Positions 10,418 through 20,841 of a DNA stretch of 64,000 nt are shown piece by piece. The position numbers and the translations under genes were made by a program. Origin of the DNA: Clostridia bacterium (GTDB lineage Bacteria > Acidobacteriota > Terriglobia > Terriglobales > Acidobacteriaceae); contig DATMYA010000072.1 in the NCBI GenBank assembly GCA_035561135.1, positions 1-64,000 on the forward strand. Reading direction: 5' to 3'. The notes beneath the pieces were generated by a model, which saw only the letters and a program-made list of their open reading frames with translations, was not told where the DNA came from and did not search any database. Positions within the stretch are counted from its first letter, which is position 1. The number at the start of each line of letters is the position of its first letter.

Positions 10418-11593
10418 TTGTCTCGCAACCCTTTTCTATTCACCTCCGAGTCGGTGACCGAAGGTCATCCGGACAAAATCGCCGACCAGATTTCTGATGC
10501 CATTCTCGACGCCTGCTTGCAGCAGGACGAGTACAGTCGTGTTGCTTGCGAAACTTTGACGGCAACCGGGTTGGTGGTGATCGCTGGCGAAATCACAACC
10601 AAGGCATACGTGGACTTCCAGTCGGTCGTGCGTGGCACGATCTCCGCAATTGGCTACGACAATGCTCTTTACGGCTTTGATTCGAATACCTGCGCCGTTA
10701 TCTCCAGCATCAACAAACAGTCGGGCGATATCGCCATGGGCGTGGACACGGGTGGCGCGGGCGACCAGGGCATGATGTTCGGTTACGCCTGCGACGAGAC
10801 AGAAGAACTGATGCCGATGCCGATCCACCTGGCCCACAGGCTGACGGAGCGCCTCTCAGAAGTTCGCAAGAACGGCACACTGCCTTACCTGCGTCCGGAC
10901 GGAAAATCGCAGGTTACGGTGGAGTACGATGAAAACCTGAAGCCGGTCCGCGTGGATGCCGTTGTGATCTCGACGCAGCACGCAGAGACGGTTGGGAACG
11001 AACAACTGCGGGCGGATATCCTGAAGCACGTCATCCAGGCGGCAGTTCCGGCGAACCTGCTGGATGCGGACACGAAATACCACATCAATCCAACAGGCCG
11101 GTTCGTGATCGGCGGACCGATGGGCGACACCGGATTGACCGGTCGTAAGATCATCGTGGATACCTACGGCGGTTTGGGTCGTCACGGTGGCGGCGCTTTC
11201 AGCGGCAAGGACGCGACCAAAGTTGACCGTTCGGCTGCGTACATGGCGCGCTACATCGCGAAGAATATTGTTGCCGCCGGGCTGGCTGCACGCTGCGAAG
11301 TGCAGCTTGCTTATGCGATCGGCGTAGCGGAACCGGTCAGCGTCCTGGTGGATACGTTCGGTACGGGCAAAGTGGATCGCGAGACGTTGCAGGAACTCGT
11401 TCGCAAGAACTTCCAGTTGACCCCGAAGAGCATCATTGAGTCGCTGAAACTGCGTCGCCCGATCTTCAAGAAGACCGCGTCCTACGGTCACTTTGGCCGC
11501 AACGACAAGGACTTTACCTGGGAAAGCACCGATAAGGCCGCAGCGTTACGCGAGCAGGCTGGCATGGCGAAGGCTGTTTCGGCAAAGAAGTAA
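10418..11593 (+). CDS. metK: S-adenosylmethionine synthetase
   Basis: The enzyme forms SAM from methionine and ATP in the cytoplasm, as a tetramer. The 391 residues contain [19 protein letters not shown] at the N-terminus, [12 protein letters not shown] (adenine site) and [19 protein letters not shown] (the glycine-rich phosphate loop). I start it at TTG 10418 because AAGGAG (10404-10409) sits eight bases upstream. The frame is open to 10325, but those 31 extra residues do not resemble MetK. ahcY follows after 197 bases, so the SAM cycle enzymes are grouped. I saw no SAM riboswitch in the 290-base leader. Confidence 0.97.
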   Translation: MSRNPFLFTSESVTEGHPDKIADQISDAILDACLQQDEYSRVACETLTATGLVVIAGEITTKAYVDFQSVVRGTISAIGYDNALYGFDSNTCAVISSINKQSGDIAMGVDTGGAGDQGMMFGYACDETEELMPMPIHLAHRLTERLSEVRKNGTLPYLRPDGKSQVTVEYDENLKPVRVDAVVISTQHAETVGNEQLRADILKHVIQAAVPANLLDADTKYHINPTGRFVIGGPMGDTGLTGRKIIVDTYGGLGRHGGGAFSGKDATKVDRSAAYMARYIAKNIVAAGLAARCEVQLAYAIGVAEPVSVLVDTFGTGKVDRETLQELVRKNFQLTPKSIIESLKLRRPIFKKTASYGHFGRNDKDFTWESTDKAAALREQAGMAKAVSAKK

Positions 11594-11626
11594 GTCAAGT
11601 CCGAACAGTGTAGGATTTCGATTATC

Positions 11627-13068
<1,442 letters not shown>

Positions 13069-13126
13069 GAGCAGACGTCGGGCGTCGGACAGCAGACGTC
13101 AGACATTACGTCGAGACAACAGCTAG

Positions 13127-13154
13127 ACGGGCGGCCTTCGGGCTGCCCGTTTTG
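13127..13154 (+). terminator. Rho-independent terminator after ahcY
   Basis: A 10-bp stem (ACGGGCGGCC / GGCTGCCCGT, one G-T) with a stable TTCG tetraloop is followed by TTTGTTT. This is a textbook intrinsic terminator. Confidence 0.9.
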
Positions 13155-13191
13155 TTTGGTGTCGCCGTACAATGCGGGCGGGAGATATGCG

Positions 13192-13773
13192 ATGGCGACG
13201 GGGAAGAAATCTTCAGTTTTGGATTACAAGCCGCTGGGACCCGCGACGTGGGCGGATTTTGAAGAGCTGTTTGGGAGTCGCGGAGCTTGTGGCGGGTGCT
13301 GGTGCATGTCGTGGCGGCTGTCGCGAGCAGATTTTAATTCAGGCAAGGGCGAGCGCAACAAGGCTCTTATGCGCGGCGCGGTGATCGCCGGCGAGAACCC
13401 CGGTATTCTGCTCTATGAAGATGGACAGGCGATAGGCTGGTGTTCGCTTGGGCCGCGCGAGACGTTTCCTGCGCTGGAGCGTTCGCGTGTGTGGAAGCCG
13501 GTGGATGACAAGCCGGTATGGTCGATCAGTTGTTTCTTCGTTCGCAAGGGTTATCGCACTCGTGGAGTGTCGGTGACGCTGCTGCAAGCGGCGATTGATT
13601 TTGCCCGTAAGTCGGGTGCGAAGATTCTGGAAGGGTATCCGCAGGAGTTGGAAGGGAAGAAGCTGCCGGATGTGTTTGTGTGGACAGGTTTGGCCGCAAG
13701 CTATCGTAAGGCTGGATTCGAAGAAGCTGCTCGGCGCTCGGCAGCCAAGCCGATCATGCGATATGAGTTGTAG
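13192..13773 (+). CDS. GNAT-family N-acetyltransferase
   Basis: The 193-residue protein shows the ACGGCWCMSWRL pattern near the N-terminus that marks a common subgroup of GNAT-like proteins. The acetyl-CoA binding region is near SISCFFVRKGYRTRGVSVTLL (R-G-x-x-V in place of the usual Q/RxxGxG/A). The C-terminal part is YRKAGFEEAARRS. The substrate is unknown. ATG 13192 follows GGGAG; the longer frame to 13156 begins inside the terminator region. The gene is monocistronic. Confidence 0.8.
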   Translation: MATGKKSSVLDYKPLGPATWADFEELFGSRGACGGCWCMSWRLSRADFNSGKGERNKALMRGAVIAGENPGILLYEDGQAIGWCSLGPRETFPALERSRVWKPVDDKPVWSISCFFVRKGYRTRGVSVTLLQAAIDFARKSGAKILEGYPQELEGKKLPDVFVWTGLAASYRKAGFEEAARRSAAKPIMRYEL

Positions 13774-13811
13774 CGATGCGGTTCTTGGAGTTCGAAGGTG
13801 TGCTGGCAAAA

Positions 13812-13908
13812 GGGATCCTTCGACTACGCGGCTTCGCCGCTCCGCTCAGGAAGACAAGCTTGTTATGTAGCTCAACTGGCGTCTGGCAACTGGCATCTGG
13901 CAACTGTT
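13812..13908 (+). repeat. Composite intergenic repeat, left copy
   Basis: Two parts are visible: a GC hairpin unit beginning TCCTTCGACTACGCGG and ending CCGCTCAGG (13814-13850), and an array of CTGGCAACTGGC-type units (about 13876-13906). The same two parts in the same order and orientation recur at 15306-15399, on the other side of the MFS gene. The array part also supplies the last codons of the MFS gene. Confidence 0.75.
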
Positions 13909-15134
13909 GTCTCAATCTCTGGGGTTACGCCGCGGCTGCTGATGATGGCGAGCACAAGGCTGACAATGGCGACGCTGACCAGCAAAGCTATGCAGGCCGG
14001 CCATCCGGCGGCGACCCACGTCCAGCCTGTCAGGGTGGCTCCTGCGCTTCCGCCGAGATAATAACAACTCATGTATAAGCCGGCGGCTGAGGACCGCGCG
14101 TGTCCGGCGATGACACCTGTTTGCACGGTCGCCGCAGCTTGCGAAATAAAAACACCAGAAGAGAAGACTGCGAGTCCGATGATGACTGGCGTGAGTGTAT
14201 GCGCCAGGGTGAGTAGCAGTCCTGACGCGATCATCGTGAACGAGAGCAGCGCTGTCTTGCGGAATCCGTACAGATCGAGGTATTTGCCGGAGAGCGGAGT
14301 GATGAAGACGCCGAGCAGGTAAACGAAGAAGACACTGCCGAGCTGCGCGGACGTGAGATTGAAGGGCGCTTTTGCCAGGTAGAAGTTGGTGTAGGTGAAC
14401 GTTCCAACGAGCGTGAAGAGCACGGCGAATCCCATACCAAACGTGGCAAGCAGGCGGGGATTGCGGAGATGAGTACGCACGCCTTCGAGAGCGTGGCCGA
14501 GATGAGGAGCGCGGACGAAGTTCTGTGCGCGCGGCAGCCAGCGACGGACGAGGACCGCTCCGATAAGGTTCAGCAGGCCGATCACAATAAAGGCGGCGCG
14601 CCAGTGCCAGTGCGACACGATTACCCCGGCGAGAAATCGTCCGAGGAAGCCGCCTATAACGGTGCCGGTGACGTAGAAGGACATGGCGCGGCCCACGCCT
14701 CGTCCGGACCACTCTTCATTGATGTAGGCATGGACGACGGCCACAACTCCGGGTACGAACAGTCCCTGCACAAATCGCCAGACGATCAAAGCGTGCAGGC
14801 TTCCGGCGGTGGCGCAGAGTAACGTGGCCAAGGTCAGCCCAAAGAGCGCCGGTACGATAACCTTCTTGCGGCCGATGCGTTCGGCCAGCATCCCGATGAT
14901 TGGCGCTGTAAGGGCGATGGCAAAGGTTGTGGAGCTGACGGTAAGGCTGACCTCAAGTTCCGATGCATGAAAAAGGTCTTGCAGCAATGGAAGCAGCGGC
15001 TGGGTGCAGTACACGCTGAAGAATGTACACATGCCCGTCAGCATGACCGCCATTAGCCCTGTATATGTGACGTGGGTACGATTTTCCGTGGTATTCGATA
15101 TCACTGCTGATTTGGTCCAGGGCGGAACTTGCAA
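13872..15134 (-). CDS. MFS transporter (drug/metabolite efflux type)
   Basis: The 420-residue protein has about twelve hydrophobic segments in two halves and the MFS loop motif GMLAERIGRKKV between helices 2 and 3. Its closest recognisable style is the YnfM/arabinose-efflux group of proton-driven exporters; the substrate is unknown. The start at TTG 15134 is weakly supported; an internal GTG at residue 11 is an alternative. The final residues (about ETTVARCQLPDAS) are encoded by the intergenic repeat array, so the original C-terminus seems replaced. The gene is convergent with the GNAT gene and bracketed by direct repeats, which suggests acquisition or rearrangement. Confidence 0.88.
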   Translation of the reverse strand: MQVPPWTKSAVISNTTENRTHVTYTGLMAVMLTGMCTFFSVYCTQPLLPLLQDLFHASELEVSLTVSSTTFAIALTAPIIGMLAERIGRKKVIVPALFGLTLATLLCATAGSLHALIVWRFVQGLFVPGVVAVVHAYINEEWSGRGVGRAMSFYVTGTVIGGFLGRFLAGVIVSHWHWRAAFIVIGLLNLIGAVLVRRWLPRAQNFVRAPHLGHALEGVRTHLRNPRLLATFGMGFAVLFTLVGTFTYTNFYLAKAPFNLTSAQLGSVFFVYLLGVFITPLSGKYLDLYGFRKTALLSFTMIASGLLLTLAHTLTPVIIGLAVFSSGVFISQAAATVQTGVIAGHARSSAAGLYMSCYYLGGSAGATLTGWTWVAAGWPACIALLVSVAIVSLVLAIISSRGVTPEIETTVARCQLPDAS

Positions 15135-15439
15135 TTCCGCAACTCACCATCATCGCAATTTGCTGGCGCGAACGTCCAATTAATTAACCTGCTGAGTGCG
15201 CGAACTTCTGGTTGTTCAAAACGTATTTGCATTTGGCGGCTCGCATCTGACGGTCAGATCTTTGTTCTGGCTGGCAACTGGTATATGCCGTCTGCCTTGA
15301 ACACAGGGTCCTTCGACTGCGCGGCTTCGCCGCTCCGCTCAGGAGACGAATCTGCATCTAGCTAAGGCCAGCAACTGGCAACTGGCGTCTGGCAACTGGT
15401 CGCAGGCACTATTATTATGATTTCCACGCGGGGTGAAAT
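15135..15439. other. Intergenic region between divergent MFS and tldD
   Basis: These 305 bases must carry the divergent promoters of the MFS gene and tldD. The right-hand copy of the composite repeat occupies 15306-15399. An A/T-rich stretch with TTAATTAACC lies at 15178-15190. No gene was recognised. Confidence 0.5.
15306..15399 (+). repeat. Composite intergenic repeat, right copy
   Basis: This copy repeats the left one: GGTCCTTCGACTGCGCGG...CCGCTCAGG (15307-15343), then CTGGCAACTGGCGTCTGG units (15370-15399). It differs at a few positions from the copy at 13812-13908 and has the same orientation. Confidence 0.75.
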
Positions 15440-16906
15440 TTGGAACACATTGCTGAGTGGGCACTGAACGCTGCGCGAATGCGCGGCGCCAGTTACGCGG
15501 AAGCGCGCCTGGTAGACGACCGCAATCGTGCGCTGGCAACGAAGAACGGCAAGATCGGCAGCGCGTCGGATTCGGAGTCGATGGGCGTGGGCGTCCGCGT
15601 GATCGCCGCTGGCGGTTGGGGCTTCGCCGCCACGGAGGACCTGACACAAAGAGGCATAGAACTCTGCGCCTCACACGCGGTGGAAATTGCAAAGGCGTCG
15701 GCGCGTGTGAAGGAGCAGGAGCTTCGGCTGGTTGCCGAACCGCCGGCTTTGGTGACGTGGTCATCGCGCTATGAAGTCGACCCGTTCACGACCTCGGTGG
15801 AGGAGAACCTCGACCTGCTGCTGCGGGTTGATGCGGAACTGCGCAGCGTCTCCGGCATCACCCTCGCCGAGACGAACATGAATTTTCGCCGTTACGAGCA
15901 GTGGTTCTGGAACAGTGAAGGCTCGCGTATTCACCAGACGCGCATCACGAGCGGCGCCGGTTACGCTGCGTATTCCTTCGCAGGATCGGAGATTCAGAAG
16001 CGCTCGTATCCAAATTCTTTCGGCGGACAGTGGCAGAACAAAGGCTATGAACTTGTCCGCGAACTAAACCTGCTGGAAAACGCGCGCCGCATTGCGGAAG
16101 AGTGCGTGGCCCTGCACTCGGCTCCGCAATGTCCGCAGGGCAGGACGGCCGTCATTCTCGATTCGTCACAGCTTGGACTGCAGATTCACGAATCGGTGGG
16201 TCATCCGATCGAACTGGATCGCGTGCTCGGCATGGAGGCGAACTTTGCGGGGACTTCCTTTCTCACCCTGGAAAAGTTGAATGCGCTGCGCTACGGCAGC
16301 GAACTGGTGAACGTGGTTGCCGATGCCACCGAGGCGCACGGGCCGGGGCTGGGTACTTTCGCGTATGACGACGAGGGCGTGCAGGCACAATGCGTGCCGA
16401 TCATCACCCGCGGACTGTTCACCGGATATCTTTCGTCGCGAGATACGGCGGAGAAGATCGGTCGCACGCGCAGCGGCGGACATATGCGGGCGGAGAACTG
16501 GAATCGCGTACCAATCGTTCGCATGACGAACGTGAGCATCCTTCCCGGAGAAAAGCCGCTGAGCTTGCAGCAACTGATCTCGGACACGGACGACGGCATT
16601 CTCATGCAGACGAACCGATCGTGGTCAATCGACGACAAGCGCTACAACTTTCAATTTGGATGCGAGATCGGTTGGGAAATCAAAGCCGGCAAGCTGGGAC
16701 GCATGTTGAAGAATCCTTCTTACTCGGGCATTACTACGGAGTTCTGGAACTCCATGGACGCGATCTGCGGGCCCGAAGAGTGGGTGCTCTGGGGCACTCC
16801 CAACTGCGGCAAGGGGCAGCCGCAGCAGGTGATGGGCACCGGGCACGGCGCTAGTCCGGCGAGATTCCGTAATGTGCGGATAGGGTCGGCGTACTCAGGA
16901 TCGTAG
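15440..16906 (+). CDS. tldD: Metalloprotease TldD homologue
   Basis: With TldE it forms the heterodimeric zinc protease that trims unfolded peptides and matures some ribosomally made peptides. The zinc motif HESVGH (HExxxH form) is at residues 250-255. The N-terminal half has the PmbA/TldD fold (GASYAEARL, SMGVGVRVI). The 488-residue length is normal. The start is TTG 15440 after GGGGTG. tldE follows after 44 bases, so the two form an operon. Confidence 0.94.
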   Translation: MEHIAEWALNAARMRGASYAEARLVDDRNRALATKNGKIGSASDSESMGVGVRVIAAGGWGFAATEDLTQRGIELCASHAVEIAKASARVKEQELRLVAEPPALVTWSSRYEVDPFTTSVEENLDLLLRVDAELRSVSGITLAETNMNFRRYEQWFWNSEGSRIHQTRITSGAGYAAYSFAGSEIQKRSYPNSFGGQWQNKGYELVRELNLLENARRIAEECVALHSAPQCPQGRTAVILDSSQLGLQIHESVGHPIELDRVLGMEANFAGTSFLTLEKLNALRYGSELVNVVADATEAHGPGLGTFAYDDEGVQAQCVPIITRGLFTGYLSSRDTAEKIGRTRSGGHMRAENWNRVPIVRMTNVSILPGEKPLSLQQLISDTDDGILMQTNRSWSIDDKRYNFQFGCEIGWEIKAGKLGRMLKNPSYSGITTEFWNSMDAICGPEEWVLWGTPNCGKGQPQQVMGTGHGASPARFRNVRIGSAYSGS

Positions 16907-16950
16907 AGTTAACCGGGCGCGAAACAGCCCGAACTCCAGGCAAGGTGAGA

Positions 16951-18342
16951 ATGTTCGATCAAAGCAAGGCACACGATGTATTCGATCGCATTAAGAAGCA
17001 CTCCACCGCAGACGATGTGGAAGTGCTGATCGTTGGCGGAAGGAATGCGCTGACCCGGTTCGCCAACAACACCATCACGCAGAACGTGGCAGAAGAGAAC
17101 TACGAGATTTCTGTGCGGACGGTGGTGGATGGGCGCACTGCGCGTGCGACAACGAACAAGTTCGACGATGAAAGTCTGCGTCGCGTGGTGCAGGCCAGTG
17201 AGCGACTTGCCAAGGTTCAGGATGCCGACCCCGATCTGCTTCCGATTGTGACCGTGGCAGAGGCTACGGGCGGGAATGCGCCAGCGGCGATACCGTCGCG
17301 ACACTTCGCTCGTACGGTTGCCGTCGGGCCGCAGGAACGAGCTAGCGGTGTTGAGAGCATGGTGGCCGTGGCGCATAAGCACGGGCATACCAGCGCCGGC
17401 GTTTATGCCGTGTCGGAGCACGTAGAGGCGTTGCTCAACTCGCGTGGAGTATCGGCGTGGCACACGCAATCGCACGCGGAAGTTTCGGTGACGATGCTGG
17501 CGCGCGATTCTTCCGGGTGGCAGAAATCGAATTCGCCCGATGTGGATCAGATCGATCCGGCCCGGCTGGCTGAAGTGGCCGCAGAGAAAGCAAGCTCGTC
17601 GGCGGGGCCGAAAGAGATTCCGCCGGGGAAGTACACGGTTATTTTCGAGCCGTCTGCGGTGCAGGACATAGTCGGTTTCATGTTCTGGGACTTCAGCGGA
17701 TTATCGCTTCTCGATCAGCGCTCGTTCCTGACCGATCGAGTCGGGAAGAAGCTTTTCGGCGACAACATCAGCGTATATGACGACGTTTACCACCCGCTGC
17801 AATCGGGCGCGCCGTTCGATGGCGAGGGCGTCAGGCGCGCACGGGTTGAACTAATTCGCAACGGCGTGGTGCGGAATCTTGTGTACTCGCGTGGAAGTGC
17901 GGCGAGGATGTGCAAGACAGAACTTGCCGCCCAGGCTGGCGATGTGCGAGCGACGGGACACGGCTTCCCACTGCCGAACGAAATGGGGGAAGCACCGCTG
18001 AACATTGTCTTCGCTGGCGACGGGGCGGCAAAGTCCGTGGACCAGATGGTCGCGGAAACCGAGCGGGGAATCCTGGTAACGCGCCTGTGGTACATCCGCG
18101 AAGTGGACCCGTACGAGAAGATCGTGACAGGAATGACGCGCGACGGCACGTTCCTCGTCGAGAACGGCAAGGTACGGAACGGGCTGCTCAATTTCCGTTT
18201 CAATCAGAGCCTGCCGGAGATGCTCTCGAATGTGGAAGCGATGGGCGAACCGGTCCGCGCAAGCGGAGAAGAGTCATTCGATATGGTGGTGCCGGCGATG
18301 AAAGTGCGGGATTTCAACTTCACGGAAGTGACAAAATTCTAG
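16951..18342 (+). CDS. tldE: TldE/PmbA-type protein, partner of TldD
   Basis: This 463-residue member of the PmbA/TldD superfamily lacks the HExxxH motif, as expected for the non-zinc TldE subunit. It shows family features such as SVRTVVDGRTARATTNKFD at the N-terminus and GDGAAKSVDQMVAETERGILVT and EVDPYEKIVTGMTRDGTF at the C-terminus. ATG 16951 and GTG 16945 are both possible; AAGGTG (16942-16947) is close to the ATG. It shares an operon with tldD. A peptide substrate gene was not found nearby. Confidence 0.9.
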   Translation: MFDQSKAHDVFDRIKKHSTADDVEVLIVGGRNALTRFANNTITQNVAEENYEISVRTVVDGRTARATTNKFDDESLRRVVQASERLAKVQDADPDLLPIVTVAEATGGNAPAAIPSRHFARTVAVGPQERASGVESMVAVAHKHGHTSAGVYAVSEHVEALLNSRGVSAWHTQSHAEVSVTMLARDSSGWQKSNSPDVDQIDPARLAEVAAEKASSSAGPKEIPPGKYTVIFEPSAVQDIVGFMFWDFSGLSLLDQRSFLTDRVGKKLFGDNISVYDDVYHPLQSGAPFDGEGVRRARVELIRNGVVRNLVYSRGSAARMCKTELAAQAGDVRATGHGFPLPNEMGEAPLNIVFAGDGAAKSVDQMVAETERGILVTRLWYIREVDPYEKIVTGMTRDGTFLVENGKVRNGLLNFRFNQSLPEMLSNVEAMGEPVRASGEESFDMVVPAMKVRDFNFTEVTKF

Positions 18343-18408
18343 GCGGGCGTTTTCTGGATGAACCAGTCCGGATCGGATGGGAGCACTTTAGTAATTTGAC
18401 GCGGTTTT

Positions 18409-18750
18409 TTGCGGCGGTATCCTGATTTTGCTGTGGCTATCTCTGCCTCCATCCCCGACATGCGGAGTTCGGTCCGCTTCCCACTGCGTTTGCCAATGTC
18501 CGTGTGGGCGGAGACGCACTGCTTTGAAGCTGAGACAAAAGACATCTCGGCTGGAGGCGTGCTGTTCCGCATCGAAAAGAACATTACGGTGGGCAGTACC
18601 ATTGAGTTTACAATCTCGATGCCGGCCACCGTCATGGGCGCCTCAAAAGATGTTCTGGTGAACTGCATTGGCCGCGTGGTACGCTGCTGCCCGGACGATG
18701 ATCGTTGCGCGGTTGCAGCCGTCATCGACGAGTACACGTTCGAACGATAG
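18409..18750 (+). CDS. PilZ-domain protein (putative c-di-GMP receptor)
   Basis: The 113-residue single-domain protein shows the two PilZ binding motifs: RFPLR (RxxxR type) and DISAGGVLF (D/NxSxxG). It may bind cyclic di-GMP and act on a partner. The start at TTG 18409 has no SD site; GTG 18433 or ATG 18460 could be used instead. The response regulator gene follows after 54 bases on the same strand, so the two may be co-transcribed. Confidence 0.85.
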   Translation: MRRYPDFAVAISASIPDMRSSVRFPLRLPMSVWAETHCFEAETKDISAGGVLFRIEKNITVGSTIEFTISMPATVMGASKDVLVNCIGRVVRCCPDDDRCAVAAVIDEYTFER

Positions 18751-18804
18751 TTCGAACCGAGTTCGCTGCCGTTCCCCCAACGGCCGAATGCAGAGGGTTG
18801 GGCC

Positions 18805-19626
18805 ATGACCGACCAGGCCAGAGATCGCGATCCTGAAGTCCCCGCCGACGAGTCCTCAACGCCGCATTCCATTCGTGTGATTGTTGCCGACACGGAGCCG
18901 ATCTTCCGCGTCGGGATGCGAAAGATATTCGCGCTGGAAGACGATATCCGTGTCGTCGCACAGGCCGAATCGCTGGGCCAGACGATCTCAGCGGTAGAAA
19001 AGTTTACGGCGGACGTCCTGCTGTTTGAAGCTGCCATGTGCCAGAATCCGGGCGAAGCGATCTCGGAAATACTGAGACACGCGAAGCTCAGAATCATTCT
19101 GCTGTCGTCCGAGGTGGGCGAAGAGGAAACCGTGGAGTATCTGCGTCGCGGGGTCCACGGCATTGTGACGCGTTCGATCGCGCCGGACCTGATGGTGAAG
19201 TGCATTCGCAAGGTTGTCATAGGCGAGACCTGGCTGGACAATAAGGGCGTGAACTGGGTTATCGAGGCCTATCGCGCACAGGCATCGCAGTTGACGGCTC
19301 CACGTTCCCGCGCACGCCTGAGCGACAAGGAACTGCTCATCGTCTCCGGGGTGACGCAGGGTTTGAAGAACAAGGAAATTGCGCAGGATGTTGGCACTAC
19401 AGAACAGGTAGTGAAGAATTACCTTCGCAAGGTGTACGACAAACTTGGCGTTTCAGACCGCCTTGAGCTTGCCCTGTACTGCATGCATCATCGCCTGCTG
19501 GAAGGCTTGAACAAACCAGCGGAGGCAGATGCCCCAGCGGGATCGGCGGGGCAGAAAGCGCAAGCGGCGGCTGCCGCGGCCAGCGCTGCGGTACCAGTGA
19601 TTCCGCCCAAGCTCCAGAGAAACTGA
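18805..19626 (+). CDS. LuxR-family response regulator with an atypical receiver
   Basis: An N-terminal receiver-like domain (about residues 24-140) is joined to a C-terminal LuxR/NarL helix-turn-helix (about 168-230, LSDKELLIVSGVTQGLKNKEIA). The C-terminal tail is rich in Ala/Gln/Pro. The phosphoacceptor Asp is replaced: the strand reads DVLLFEAAM, with Glu75 where Asp is expected. The acidic pocket is DTE rather than DD, and the conserved Lys is Arg123 (GIVTRS). Phosphorylation is therefore unlikely. It may be constitutively active or controlled by another signal. No cognate kinase is adjacent. Confidence 0.9.
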   Translation: MTDQARDRDPEVPADESSTPHSIRVIVADTEPIFRVGMRKIFALEDDIRVVAQAESLGQTISAVEKFTADVLLFEAAMCQNPGEAISEILRHAKLRIILLSSEVGEEETVEYLRRGVHGIVTRSIAPDLMVKCIRKVVIGETWLDNKGVNWVIEAYRAQASQLTAPRSRARLSDKELLIVSGVTQGLKNKEIAQDVGTTEQVVKNYLRKVYDKLGVSDRLELALYCMHHRLLEGLNKPAEADAPAGSAGQKAQAAAAAASAAVPVIPPKLQRN

Positions 19627-19720
19627 TCGAATCTGGTAGAATTACGGCTCCCAGGCACGCTGCTGAAGCGATTCAAGCCAGCGAGTATCCCTGTATTCCA
19701 GTCCCACTTGAGAGGCAAAC

Positions 19721-20197
19721 GTGAAGGGCGACCCGAAAGTCATTGATCTGCTCAACCAGGTGCTGAAGGCGGAACTGACGGCCATCAACCAGTATTTTCT
19801 GCACGCCGAGATGTGCGAAAACTGGGGCTACGAGCGGCTGGCAAAAAAGATCCGCAAGGAATCCATCGAAGAGATGCAGCACGCCGAGAAGTTGATGGAG
19901 CGCATTCTGTACCTCGATGGCACTCCGAACATGAGCGACTACTTCAGAATCAATATCGGGCAGAGCGTGGAGCAGCAGTTCAAAAACGACTTGCAGGTTG
20001 AGTACGACGCCGTGAAGCGCCTGAACGACGGCATCAACATTTGCAACTCCGTGAATGACGGCGGTTCGCGTCAGCTTGTTGAAGATATTCTGCGGGATGA
20101 GGAAGAGCACATCGACTGGCTCGAAGCCCAGTTGCACGCAATCAGCGAAACTGGAATTCAGAATTACCTCACGGAGCAGTTGAAGGAAGACAAGTAG
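19721..20197 (+). CDS. bfr: Bacterioferritin
   Basis: This iron-storage and detoxification protein forms 24-mers with haem between dimers. The 158 residues keep the E. coli numbering of all key positions: ferroxidase ligands Glu18, Glu51, His54, Glu94, Glu127 and His130, and the haem ligand Met52. The start is GTG 19721. It is transcribed alone, ends at a clear terminator and has no bacterioferritin-associated ferredoxin gene beside it. Confidence 0.96.
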   Translation: MKGDPKVIDLLNQVLKAELTAINQYFLHAEMCENWGYERLAKKIRKESIEEMQHAEKLMERILYLDGTPNMSDYFRINIGQSVEQQFKNDLQVEYDAVKRLNDGINICNSVNDGGSRQLVEDILRDEEEHIDWLEAQLHAISETGIQNYLTEQLKEDK

Positions 20198-20250
20198 AAA
20201 TCTGGAATCGGGGAATTGCGAATCGGGTAATTCAACTGCAAGGACTTCAA

Positions 20251-20276
20251 GGCTCGCTGCTGGCGGGCCTTTTGTC
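20251..20276 (+). terminator. Rho-independent terminator after bfr
   Basis: GGCTCGC pairs with GCGGGCC (7 bp, one T-G) around a TGCTG loop, followed by TTTTGTCTTT. Confidence 0.8.
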
Positions 20277-20369
20277 TTTAGAGCGGGCGACGACTTCCGG
20301 CGCGAAGAGCGTAGCTACGCCGGCTCCAAGCGGGATGGTACAATCGACGCAAGCGTTCGAAAACGACGC

Positions 20370-20459
20370 GGAGAGATGGCCGAGTGGCTGAAGGCGCACG
20401 CTTGGAAAGCGTGTATACTCGAAAGGGTATCCAGGGTTCGAATCCCTGTCTCTCCGCCA
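20370..20459 (+). tRNA. tRNA-Ser (anticodon GGA)
   Basis: GGAGAGA at 20370 pairs with TCTCTCC near the end. The anticodon arm ACGCT-TGGAAAG-CGT has anticodon GGA. The long variable arm (TATACTCGAAAGGGTA) is typical of serine tRNA. The T loop is GGTTCGAATCC, and G plus CCA are encoded at 20456-20459. Total length is 90 bases. It decodes UCC/UCU. Confidence 0.96.
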
Positions 20460-20841
20460 TCATCCCCACCCGCAAACCGTATCCGCTCCTATCACTGTTT
20501 ATCTTGCCACCGGCTTTTTTTTCTGACGTAAGGCCACACGCTGGGCTTTCCCTGAACCGTCGACGCCGAACAGCAGGTCGCGCCATTGCTTGTGGCCGAA
20601 TCACCAGTCGAATCCGCAACTCTGAAAACGACCATCAACGTCGCAGTATGCCGTCGTGTCTGGGCAATAAAGCAGGTTTCTTCGCACCGGGTGTTGTCCA
20701 GATTGCGGTAAGCAGCATCGAAATTGAAGTCAGAGTTTGTGTGCGGCGGAGTCCTATAAGGCACGGGGTACCATCTATTCTCTTTCAAGTCATCCGTATT
20801 TGCATTCGCCTCCGCAGCACAGCCACACTCTGAGGTGGCGC
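20460..20841. other. Gene-poor region between tRNA-Ser and the hybrid kinase
   Basis: No gene was recognised in these 382 bases. A minus-strand frame (20492-20788) has no start signal and no familiar domain. No second copy of the tRNA 3' end, which would mark an integrated element, was found in the window. Confidence 0.5.

Noticed and set aside
20492..20788. Minus-strand 98-residue frame after tRNA-Ser
   Set aside because: No ribosome site, low-complexity Thr/Ser content and no family.
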